Both the position numbers and the translations under genes were made by a program. Below, in pieces: positions 15,639-20,950 of a stretch of DNA of 42,149 nucleotides. Source of the stretch: a virus; IMG/VR virus record IMGVR_UViG_3300033153_003790, positions 1 to 42,149 of that record. One strand, 5' to 3'. The stretch's first letter is position 1, and each line of letters starts with the position of its first letter. Under the pieces are notes generated by a model that ran no database searches, had not been told where the DNA came from, and saw only the letters and a program-made list of their open reading frames with translations.

Positions 15639-15840
15639 GGTATATGACATATCACAAGACACCGCGAGAGAACTACTTAAAGCTACGAAGGGCCTTGTAG
15701 GCGCATGGAGAAAAGCCGCCCACGCCGCCAAGGTATCGCCGCTAGATAACGAAGAAATATGCAGGATATTTCAAGCCGCCGTTGAGGAAGCTTGGGGCGC
15801 AACCAAGTGTGCGGAAATAGAACAAGGAATAAGAGAATGA
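15628..15840 (+). CDS. Hypothetical protein (70 aa)
   Basis: MSNKVYDISQDTARELLKAT ... AWGATKCAEIEQGIRE, mainly helical. Starts after GGAGGAGCAAGAGA and overlaps both neighbours. No family recognised. It stands between the two MNKREKI paralogues, so one of these was copied around it. Confidence 0.65.
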   Translation: MSNKVYDISQDTARELLKATKGLVGAWRKAAHAAKVSPLDNEEICRIFQAAVEEAWGATKCAEIEQGIRE

Positions 15841-16031
15841 ATAAACGAGAAAAAATCCGAATGTCGAAGGCGTCTTATGTTGAACCTGAGCTTAATCCTA
15901 AGCGGTGCGAAGTATGCAAGTATGGCTGGTATTCATACGGGGTAACAGAATGTACCCTTGAGCGAACGGACAGATTCAGAGCCGTAAGCGCATATGGTAC
16001 ATGTGATATGTGGGAGAGCAACGATGAATAA
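15837..16031 (+). CDS. MNKREKI-family small Cys-rich protein (64 aa)
   Basis: MNKREKIRMSKASYVEPELN ... RCEVCKYGWYSYGVTECTLE ... YGTCDMWE. Paralogue of the second half of 15258-15638; four Cys in the order CxxC...C...C followed by Trp. It could bind a metal or iron-sulphur cluster. Start ATG overlaps the upstream stop (ATGA). Confidence 0.68.
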   Translation: MNKREKIRMSKASYVEPELNPKRCEVCKYGWYSYGVTECTLERTDRFRAVSAYGTCDMWESNDE

Positions 16032-16224
16032 ACCAACGCTCGGAAGAATGATAGCCTCTAGGCGACACCTTCTCGGCCTGACACAAGAACAGGCCGCAGC
16101 AAAGGTTAACTGCACCCAAAGCTGGTGGGCGCTGTTGGAAAATGATAAACAGTCGCCCTCAGTCAACAGGCTCCAGCGAGTAGCTATGGCTCTGGAGTGC
16201 GAAGCGAGAGAACTTATCCCCTAG
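16024..16224 (+). CDS. Xre/Cro-type helix-turn-helix protein (66 aa)
   Basis: 66 aa, single HTH_3 domain: GRMIASRRHLLGLTQEQAAA (helices 1-2, with LTQEQAA), then NCTQSWWALLENDKQSPSVN (recognition helix and turn), then RLQRVAMALECEARELI. Typical size for Cro-like DNA-binding proteins. The only clear transcription regulator in the genome, so it is the candidate to bind the operator-like repeats at 12631-12767. Overlaps the preceding gene by 8 bp. No CI-like repressor or integrase is present. Confidence 0.85.
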   Translation: MNKPTLGRMIASRRHLLGLTQEQAAAKVNCTQSWWALLENDKQSPSVNRLQRVAMALECEARELIP

Positions 16225-16236
16225 CGGAGAAGAATA

Positions 16237-16449
16237 ATGACGATTAGAATAGAATACGCGGGCGAAGCCAGGCCAATTATGGCTGTACATTTTGGCGTGA
16301 ATCAAGCCGGGTGTTTTAGGCGAGACCACGGAGATATTTGGCGGTTCGAGCTTTGGCCTTATACGAGTCGTGGAGAACCACCACGGATAAGCCTTGCTTT
16401 TCTACATGAACTTCACGCCGCTATCGAGGCTATCTTAGGAGAAGAATAA
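16237..16449 (+). CDS. Hypothetical protein (70 aa), paralogue of 23529-23750
   Basis: MTIRIEYAGEARPIMAVHFG ... SLAFLHELHAAIEAILGEE. Start, length and the end (L.......AILGEE) match the protein at 23529 (MSIQITYKKEKRPIEKITFG ... DACNAILGEE). Both genes end in the same GGAGAAGAATAATG block. Probably beta-rich with a C-terminal helix. Function unknown. Confidence 0.7.
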   Translation: MTIRIEYAGEARPIMAVHFGVNQAGCFRRDHGDIWRFELWPYTSRGEPPRISLAFLHELHAAIEAILGEE

Positions 16450-16721
16450 TGATTAAAACAAATGCCCTGACCACGGCAGAGTATCTGGCGGACGTAGAAA
16501 AACGGTTTAATAAGGACCGAGATTACGCATGGTGCGATAGATTACTAGCTGATATAGAAAACGAGAGCCTAAAAGCGCCCGAAGGAGAAAAAATGAGCAA
16601 GAAATATGAAAAACTTTGGCTATTTTTAATCCTTCTAGGCATAGGGCTTATCGCTTTTCTCGCTGGTTGCGGGGCGTGTTTCTTATTTTTTTCCTTGACA
16701 TCGGCTCTCGGCTGGCTATAA
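16449..16721 (+). CDS. Small membrane protein with two possible starts (90 or 42 aa)
   Basis: Residues 1-48 are soluble and charged. From ATG 16593, with its own strong ribosome site (GAAGGAGAAAAA), comes MSKKYEKLWLFLILLGIGL, leading into a long hydrophobic stretch that includes AFLAGCGACF. This may be one membrane segment, or a lipoprotein-type signal (LAGC). A long and a short form from one frame resembles dual-start holins, but the gene is in the early block. The promoter at 16695-16722 lies inside its 3' end. Confidence 0.6.
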   Translation: MIKTNALTTAEYLADVEKRFNKDRDYAWCDRLLADIENESLKAPEGEKMSKKYEKLWLFLILLGIGLIAFLAGCGACFLFFSLTSALGWL

Positions 16722-16722
16722 T
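16695..16722 (+). promoter_or_regulatory. Promoter of structured leader E
   Basis: TTGACA (16695-16700), 16-bp spacer, TATAAT (16717-16722): both boxes perfect. Transcription should begin at about 16729, exactly where the first strand of the pseudoknot starts. Confidence 0.85.
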
Positions 16723-16728
16723 TAGGGC

Positions 16729-16982
16729 ATGAGAGATAGGCTAAACACAACAATAGCAAATACCGCTGGCAAGGCTTGTCTCTCAATACCTGTCATAGCC
16801 AGCAAATGCAGGCAGTCGCTGGGAATGCTCGGCGGCTGCTTTTTGCCGCCTGGGGCGTACAACTCCTCCTTTTCTCCTTTGGTTAGTAGTGAACGAGGGT
16901 TCCAGCTAGAGCAAAGCGCTCCAGGTTGGTTGCGGATTGACCGTAGCCGGAACGACTATACGCGCTCCAGGCGGTATTTATA
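16729..16982 (+). ncRNA. Structured RNA E: 5'-end pseudoknot and long leader
   Basis: Hand-folded. Stem 1: TGAGAGA (16730-16736) with TCTCTCA (16779-16785). Stem 2: GCTGGC (16765-16770) with GCCAGC (16798-16803). The order 1-2-1'-2' is an H-type pseudoknot at the RNA 5' end. Further on are a GGCGGC/GCCGCC hairpin (near 16830-16850) and a 10-bp direct repeat GCGCTCCAGG (16916, 16962). An 84-codon open frame over this region has no ribosome site and an odd composition, so I read it as non-coding. It may act as leader of the gene at 16983. Confidence 0.6.
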
Positions 16983-17168
16983 ATGGTTGACGAAAAATAC
17001 ACTACTGAGTTCTTAGAGTTGACGGATATGTTGCCTCCTGATAAGGACGAAAACCTAGACTACGCAGGACAATTACAATTCACGCGCCAGGAAGTAAGAG
17101 AAATGCTTTGGAAGATGTATATCTGGGGCAAAAATAGAGCTTTAGATAAGAGAAATGCTCATGCTTAA
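16983..17168 (+). CDS. Hypothetical protein (61 aa)
   Basis: MVDEKYTTEFLELTDMLPPD ... QFTRQEVREMLWKMYIWGKN. The 'FTRQEV..ML......GK' end is seen in small phage proteins of unknown function. Ribosome site is weak, in keeping with control by the long structured leader in front. Overlaps the next gene by 14 bp. Confidence 0.65.
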   Translation: MVDEKYTTEFLELTDMLPPDKDENLDYAGQLQFTRQEVREMLWKMYIWGKNRALDKRNAHA

Positions 17169-17400
17169 ACGACTAGCCAGATGGGTGTTGCGAGAAGAGA
17201 TAGCAGATTTAGACGATTCTATCAGTCTTCAATGCCAAGAGCTTTTAGATAGAGATAACGCACATAATGCGGCGATATGCTCTCTATTAGGAAGGCTCAC
17301 AGCCAACAAGGGCGAGAAGTTTACCGACCCTTATGATTATTGTACTTATGTGTGCAACCAGACAAGCTCCATTGTAGGATACTGGAAACCTCAAAAATAA
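17155..17400 (+). CDS. Hypothetical protein (81 aa)
   Basis: MLMLKRLARWVLREEIADLD..., a basic amphipathic N-terminus, then helix, then a Cys/Tyr-rich end (YDYCTYVCNQTSSIVGYWKP). No family recognised. The small-RNA promoter A starts 13 bp after its stop. Confidence 0.68.
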   Translation: MLMLKRLARWVLREEIADLDDSISLQCQELLDRDNAHNAAICSLLGRLTANKGEKFTDPYDYCTYVCNQTSSIVGYWKPQK

Positions 17401-17412
17401 ATAATTTTTCTC

Positions 17413-17440
17413 TTGACTTCGAGGATTCTGATGCTAGAAT
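17413..17440 (+). promoter_or_regulatory. Promoter of small RNA A
   Basis: TTGACT (17413-17418), 16-bp spacer ending in TGC (extended -10), TAGAAT (17435-17440). Nearly the same boxes as at 17641, and TGC-TAGAAT recurs at 19488-19496. Confidence 0.85.
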
Positions 17441-17446
17441 AAAGAT

Positions 17447-17532
17447 ATGAGCACAGGAATACTCAAATACGCTCGAATAAAACCGTCAAACGTGAGTTCT
17501 CCTGTGTTCTCCACGGTTGGCGGTTTTTCTTT
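17447..17532 (+). ncRNA. Small RNA A: pseudoknot with intrinsic terminator
   Basis: About 86 nt. Stem 1: 17449-17458 with 17500-17509 (GAGCACAGGA / TCCTGTGTTC, 10 bp, one G-U). Stem 2: 17479-17489 with 17517-17527 (AAAACCGTCAA / TTGGCGGTTTT, 11 bp, one G-U), followed by a T-rich run to 17532. The loop of stem 2 contains the 3' strand of stem 1, giving a pseudoknot that involves the RNA 5' end and the terminator hairpin. Small RNA B has the same plan with different paired bases. Stem 2 can extend with CGTG/CACG. The loop contains CTCCTGT, complementary to the ACAGGAG ribosome site used by several early genes. Confidence 0.75.
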
Positions 17533-17570
17533 CGGCAAAGAGCAAGACAATGCCCGGCAACTATAACATC

Positions 17571-17620
17571 CAGGGCGTACAGCGCAAGCTGCCTGAACTG
17601 CGCCTTGGGTGTTTTCTTTT
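17571..17620 (+). terminator. Hairpin with T-rich tail downstream of small RNA A
   Basis: CAGGGCG (17571-17577) pairs with CGCCTTG (17601-17607), enclosing a small CAGC-GCAA-GCTG hairpin, and is followed by GTTTTCTTTT. It could be a second terminator for read-through from A. Confidence 0.5.
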
Positions 17621-17640
17621 GAAGAAATCTTATTTTTCTC

Positions 17641-17669
17641 TTGACTCAGAGACTTCTTATGTATAGAAT
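17641..17669 (+). promoter_or_regulatory. Promoter of small RNA B
   Basis: TTGACT (17641-17646), 17-bp spacer, TAGAAT (17664-17669). The stretch TAGAATGAAGATATGA continues identically at 19491-19506 and nearly so after promoter A. Confidence 0.87.
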
Positions 17670-17675
17670 GAAGAT

Positions 17676-17763
17676 ATGAATCGGAGACCGAACATACCGA
17701 ATCGTACTGAACCGTTAGCCGTGAGTTTCCTCCGATTCTCCACGATTGGCGGTTCTTTTTTTG
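17676..17763 (+). ncRNA. Small RNA B: pseudoknot with intrinsic terminator
   Basis: About 88 nt. Stem 1: GAATCGGAG (17678-17686) with CTCCGATTC (17730-17738), 9 perfect pairs. Stem 2: 17709-17718 with 17746-17755 (GAACCGTTAG / TTGGCGGTTC, G-U pairs included), followed by seven T. Stem 1 differs from that of small RNA A at most positions while pairing is kept, which supports a selected RNA structure. Loop blocks CGTGAGTT and TTCTCCACG are shared with A. No open frame with a ribosome site lies within. Function unknown: an independently transcribed regulatory RNA is the simplest reading. Confidence 0.78.
17756..17762 (+). terminator. Intrinsic terminator of small RNA B
   Basis: Stem 17709-17755 followed by seven T. 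The stem is at the same time helix 2 of the pseudoknot, so pairing of the RNA 5' end with the loop could influence termination. Confidence 0.75.
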
Positions 17764-17788
17764 CAGACATAGTAGTTCGACCGTTTTT

Positions 17789-17850
17789 GGGCGTAGCGGC
17801 TGGCAACCACAACTGTGGCTCTGTGGCTGGTTCGACTCCAGCAACGCCCC
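17789..17850 (+). tRNA. tRNA-like element, degenerate (tRNA-His-like?)
   Basis: 62 nt. Acceptor-like stem GGGCGT (17789-17794) with ACGCCC (17844-17849). T arm GCTGG-TTCGACT-CCAGC (17826-17842) with a proper 7-nt loop. An anticodon-like arm CCACA/TGTGG encloses CTGTGGC, which would read GTG (His), but with an extra A and a bulged C. There is no D arm: only 11 nt separate acceptor and anticodon arms. Not a normal tRNA; a decayed tRNA, or a tRNA mimic made with the neighbouring small RNAs. No CCA is encoded. Confidence 0.35.
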
Positions 17851-17862
17851 TTTGGGCAACAG

Positions 17863-18183
17863 ACACCGTGTCTGTATACAGATGGTCGGCAGGCCACTGT
17901 TCCCTCTCTTCTGTAAGTTTTTGTCCCCATTTGGGCTTACAGACTCCTGACCGAGCGACGCCGGACAGCAGAAATTATTTTTCCATTTTTTTGCTCAATA
18001 ATTTTCTTTGGCAAGTTATTGGGAATAGTGGGCTGGACTGGTTGCAAGGTAATGTTACACCCTGTAGTAGAACCCTTTAGGGCGACTGCTGGACGGTAGA
18101 GCGAAGGGAAGAGAAAAGAGCCAAAGGGGAAGGTACGCCGTTTTTATAGCTATTTATTATGGGTTATAGCTATAGGAGAAGAA
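17863..18183 (+). other. Gene-free structured stretch with tandem ATAGCTAT sites
   Basis: No gene with a ribosome site. It holds a CTGTAAG/CTTACAG hairpin (17911-17917 / 17936-17942), a long-range pairing CCGGACAGCAG / CTGCTGGACGG with a tandem GA mismatch (17961-17971 / 18086-18096), and two TTATAGCTAT copies exactly 20 bp apart (18144-18153, 18164-18173) just before the ribosome site of the next gene, like tandem operator half-sites. Confidence 0.5.
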
Positions 18184-18360
18184 ATGATGCAATATCTATC
18201 CGCTGGCGATTATGCAGAAGCCATACTTGAAGCTGAGATCGAGAAGCTCAAGGCCGAGAACGAGAAGCTGAAGGCAGACAACATTAAACTGAAAATCTTG
18301 GCTGATAACGCCTTGGTCCTAGCACAGCAGGAAGCGGCGAAGGTGAAGAATCATGCCTGA
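18184..18360 (+). CDS. Small coiled-coil protein (58 aa)
   Basis: MMQYLSAGDYAEAILEAEIE then KLKAENEKLKADNIKLKIL: leucine-zipper heptads, ending AAKVKNHA. Ribosome site TAGGAGAAGAA overlaps the second TTATAGCTAT repeat. The C-terminal codons (gaagc-gcgaaggtgaagaa) recur twice in the next gene, so the pair grew by local duplication. Probably dimerises, perhaps with the next product. Confidence 0.7.
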   Translation: MMQYLSAGDYAEAILEAEIEKLKAENEKLKADNIKLKILADNALVLAQQEAAKVKNHA

Positions 18361-19048
18361 ACGATGCCCGATTTGCGATACGGAACTGGTTCACTACTAC
18401 TGCCCAACATGCAAGCGGCGCGTGCGGGATGAAATTCTTGAGTGCGAGATTGAGACCTATTGCAATGCCATCAAGGGGTGGCAAAGGGTCAACGCCGAAC
18501 TCAAGGCCGAGAACGAAAAGCTGAAGGCCAAATACGAAGGGCTCAAGCGTGCATGGCAAGCTGCAAGCAATGTTGTTGATACCTATGCCCCCAAAGCATC
18601 GGCAACACACATGTTACATGACAAGGTGTTTTGGCTTGGACGGCAATATGAGCAACTTAAGGCCGAGAACGAAACGCTCAAGGTCGATAATGAGCGGATG
18701 AAAGCTAAGAACGCCAGAACTTATCGCGTATGTAAATGTGGTTGCTTAGTCCACGGCACGCTAGAACACCCCTGCGACAAATGCGGCAGCCTTGAATATA
18801 AGAATATTGAAATAGCCTGGGGTGAAATGTTGGCCGAGAACGAGCAGCTTAAGGCGTTTATAGACTTATTACAAAGAAAAATGTCAGACTTGTATCCCCC
18901 CGAAGCAACAGCGAAGGTGAAGAAATGCCCCAAGTGTGGCAATCACCTGATTGAACCTTCAAGTGCTAACAGCAGGTGGTGGTGCAGCGATTGTGAGTTG
19001 ATGTTCACCATTGACGCCCCCGAAGCAACAGCGAAGGTGAAGAAATGA
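18353..19048 (+). CDS. Zinc-ribbon and coiled-coil protein (231 aa)
   Basis: Three Cys clusters: CPICD...YCPTCKRR (residues 5-22), CKCGCLV...HPCDKCG (near 124-140) and CPKCGNHL...WWCSDCEL (near 190-216). Between them lie coiled coils with repeated LKAENEKLKA motifs. The last 40 residues are bracketed by a repeated ATAKVKK. It looks like a modular, duplication-built scaffold or nucleic-acid-binding protein. Function unknown. Starts inside the end of the 58-aa coiled-coil gene. Confidence 0.72.
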   Translation: MPERCPICDTELVHYYCPTCKRRVRDEILECEIETYCNAIKGWQRVNAELKAENEKLKAKYEGLKRAWQAASNVVDTYAPKASATHMLHDKVFWLGRQYEQLKAENETLKVDNERMKAKNARTYRVCKCGCLVHGTLEHPCDKCGSLEYKNIEIAWGEMLAENEQLKAFIDLLQRKMSDLYPPEATAKVKKCPKCGNHLIEPSSANSRWWCSDCELMFTIDAPEATAKVKK

Positions 19049-19182
19049 GCACAGAATCGCCGAGAAGCCTCAAAACATGCCCTAGGAGCGACTTTCTGCC
19101 AAAAATCGTCCTCAGAGGCCCTAAATGGCGTCAAGCTCTTAGAAATGATTTAATGGCCTCTTATGAGCGACACCAAAGATAA
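19045..19182 (+). CDS. Hypothetical protein (45 aa)
   Basis: MSTESPRSLKTCPRSDFLPK..., basic, ATGA overlap with the preceding stop. The ribosome site GAAGGTGAAGAA is the third copy of the repeated segment. No domain seen; small size leaves it uncertain. Confidence 0.5.
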   Translation: MSTESPRSLKTCPRSDFLPKIVLRGPKWRQALRNDLMASYERHQR

Positions 19183-19444
19183 CAACACTAAATATATTGA
19201 GCTATGGTATCCGCGCCTTGAGGGTGAGAAGAAATACATACGAGTAGGTCTTATGGACGTTCGCGCTGCTGACGATATTCGCATTTCCTATGATTTTGAC
19301 CGGGATGGATGGGTTATCGAGCAGGCGAGCATCTTTAAGTGGGCTGGAGATGACGAAGTTTGCAATGAAGGCTGGGCGGAAGTCGCCTTTATCCAAGCCT
19401 GGGGGAGAGAAGACGAATCGTATTCCCCTTTTACTGCAAAATAA
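19163..19444 (+). CDS. Hypothetical protein (93 aa)
   Basis: MSDTKDNNTKYIELWYPRLE ... KYIRVGLMDVRAADDIRISYDFDRDGWVIEQ. Beta-rich, acidic, aromatic at the end. A similar layout (V.L..VRA.DDIRI.YDF.RDGW.I) is familiar from small phage proteins but without known function. The ribosome site is weak and inside the previous gene. Confidence 0.68.
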   Translation: MSDTKDNNTKYIELWYPRLEGEKKYIRVGLMDVRAADDIRISYDFDRDGWVIEQASIFKWAGDDEVCNEGWAEVAFIQAWGREDESYSPFTAK

Positions 19445-19487
19445 TTTCACCAAAAAAGCATTTTTAGGTAGTCTGGACACTTTCTGC

Positions 19488-19496
19488 TGCTAGAAT
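19488..19496 (+). promoter_or_regulatory. Extended -10 promoter of structured leader C
   Basis: TGCTAGAAT (19488-19496) followed by GAAGATATGA, as at the small-RNA promoters. No good -35; instead CTGGACACTT (19473-19482), the core of the operator-like repeats at 12631 and 12752, lies at the -20 to -30 position. It may be repressed or activated through that site. Confidence 0.55.
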
Positions 19497-19502
19497 GAAG
19501 AT

Positions 19503-19620
19503 ATGAACGCCTCTGCTAAACCCGACAACCCCGATTCGAGCGACAGGTATCTCTCAGCAGAGGCATGGCCTGGCGCTCAGCAGAGCGTGCTCATGGATGG
19601 GTGCGCTCTGCAAGGGAGCT
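19503..19620 (+). ncRNA. Structured RNA C: 5' pseudoknot leader
   Basis: Stem 1: GCCTCTGCT (19509-19517) with AGCAGAGGC (19556-19564), 9 perfect pairs. Stem 2: CGACAGGT (19541-19548) with GCCTGGCG (19568-19575), one mismatch. Again the order is 1-2-1'-2'. A further GCAGAGCG/CGCTCTGC hairpin follows, directly before the ribosome site of the gene at 19621. There is no T-run, so the RNA reads into the gene. A second CAGCAGAG copy (near 19578) could replace the stem-1 3' strand, so a two-state switch is possible. Confidence 0.62.
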
Positions 19621-19953
19621 ATGATGAAGATTGAATCACCGAGATTGCACAAACGAGCCGGGACCAAGTTTTGCTTAGAAGCTTGGCACAACAAAGGCCC
19701 TTGGATATGCGTAGACGAGCTTGCTGAAAAGTTTGCTATACCTAAAACGGTCAAACATATTCAACTTGTCCTATCAGATAAGCCTTCAAAAGAGGCAGTT
19801 ATAGTTGAAATTGATAGTTATGGGTCTTGTTGTGATTGGCAATGGGAAGACTGTATGGGATGGGGCGTTTTGTATGACAACGCAATGGACTTACTAGAGA
19901 ATGCGAACATAGGAACCGGCGCATACTACCTTAGCTGTTTTTATTGGAGCTAA
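19621..19953 (+). CDS. Hypothetical protein (110 aa)
   Basis: MMKIESPRLHKRAGTKFCLE ... FCLEAWHNKGPWICVDELA ... SCCDWQWEDCMGWGVLYDNAM. Rich in Trp and Cys. Start at 19621 after AAGGGAG, next to the leader hairpin, so structured RNA C probably controls its translation. No family recognised. Confidence 0.68.
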   Translation: MMKIESPRLHKRAGTKFCLEAWHNKGPWICVDELAEKFAIPKTVKHIQLVLSDKPSKEAVIVEIDSYGSCCDWQWEDCMGWGVLYDNAMDLLENANIGTGAYYLSCFYWS

Positions 19954-19955
19954 TC

Positions 19956-20303
19956 ATGCCTAACGAAGACATTGAGCAACTTAGGAAATACCGGAAACTC
20001 TACCACGCTTACCAAGGCGAGTACGATTGGCTGCAAGAGGCTATCTCTGAGCAACTTAAGTGGAAAAGAGTCAACATCCACGGCGGAGACCCCGATGTTC
20101 CACGTGGAACATTTGACTATTGGGCGCAAGAGCTTCAGGAAAACGAGGTCACCATAGAAGCAGATGGTGATTGGGCGATAATATGGAGAGTGGTTAAAGG
20201 TCAAGGGCCAGAAGATGCTAGGTGGGAGGCTAGGCTAATGGATATTTCGCTCTTAGAAGAAGATGGTGCTCTGTTTACTTATGAGGTCGAGCAACTACGA
20301 TGA
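19956..20303 (+). CDS. Hypothetical protein (115 aa) carrying a parS palindrome
   Basis: MPNEDIEQLRKYRKLYHAYQ ... then a beta-like part and an acidic C-terminus. No family recognised. Start chosen at ATG 19956 with GGAG six bases before; a TTG 12 bp upstream is unlikely. The codons for DVPRGTF at 20094-20114 form a perfect bacterial parS site. The stop overlaps the next start (ATGA). Confidence 0.7.
   Translation: MPNEDIEQLRKYRKLYHAYQGEYDWLQEAISEQLKWKRVNIHGGDPDVPRGTFDYWAQELQENEVTIEADGDWAIIWRVVKGQGPEDARWEARLMDISLLEEDGALFTYEVEQLR
20095..20112. promoter_or_regulatory. parS-like centromere site (ParB-binding palindrome)
   Basis: ATGTTCCACGTGGAACAT, an 18-bp perfect palindrome whose inner 16 bp (20096-20111) equal the bacterial chromosomal parS consensus TGTTNCACGTGNAACA, in the C/G form known from Pseudomonas. 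Such sites bind ParB-CTP and load the segregation complex. No parA or parB gene is seen in this genome, so host ParB would be the binder. Confidence 0.7.
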
Positions 20304-20950
20304 GTGAACTACCTGAACTACCCTACGGTTGGGAACTTGACGGAGACCAGAAGCGGTTGCCAAAGAAGGGCGAGTGCTACTGGAGTGATTCTCTTCACAC
20401 AATCGGCCAAGCGGAGTGCGACCATTCTGATGCTGGCGGTTCCGCGCAATGGATTCTCCGCCGGACACCCGCCAAGGCTGTGCCGAGAAGGGTAGGTACT
20501 GGAAGCGAAAAAATACAAATTAAGCGGGATGGGCTTGGCTATGTAGTAATTCGGCAGGGTACTCACACGATTCTTTCTAGGGCCGACGACGCCCGCAAAC
20601 TAGCCGCCGCGCTCGTGGCGGTGGCGGATGAAATAGAAGGCATAGCAGCCATCAAGGAAGCCACTGGGGTTGCAACGGAGGCCGCGCCTAACGCCAACAA
20701 GGAAGAGCATCCACGGCCTGACCCGCACGAAGACTGGGAAGTGGATGGAGACGAGAAGCCGGAGAGATACGTCGAGGTTCAGGGCGGATGCAACACGCAA
20801 GTCTGGATACATGACGACAGGGTGTTTCAGACAATAGAATCGCCAAAAGGCTTGACAATGGGCATAACTTGTTGGCCAGAGCAGGCACGTAGAATAGCCG
20901 CCATGTTCATCGCGGCGGCGGATGAGATAGAACACAACAAAGACGGTTGA
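20300..20950 (+). CDS. Hypothetical protein (216 aa) with internal duplication
   Basis: Contains two related halves, each ending in a helical segment: ADDARKLAAALVAVADEIE (near 94-112) and PEQARRIAAMFIAAADEIE (near 193-211). Between them is a charged linker (EEHPRPDPHEDWEVDGDEKP). Each half opens with a short beta-rich part. The 'AR..AA......ADEIE' end is common in small phage proteins. Function unknown; GC is higher than in its neighbours. Confidence 0.72.
   Translation: MSELPELPYGWELDGDQKRLPKKGECYWSDSLHTIGQAECDHSDAGGSAQWILRRTPAKAVPRRVGTGSEKIQIKRDGLGYVVIRQGTHTILSRADDARKLAAALVAVADEIEGIAAIKEATGVATEAAPNANKEEHPRPDPHEDWEVDGDEKPERYVEVQGGCNTQVWIHDDRVFQTIESPKGLTMGITCWPEQARRIAAMFIAAADEIEHNKDG

Noticed and set aside
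16729-16983. 84-codon open frame starting at the first base of structured RNA E
   Set aside because: The ATG lies at the predicted transcription start, so there is no room for a ribosome site, and composition is not protein-like.
17434-18080. Open frames of 134-141 codons on both strands over the small-RNA cluster
   Set aside because: They overlap promoters, terminators and paired stems, lack ribosome sites and have unlike-protein compositions.
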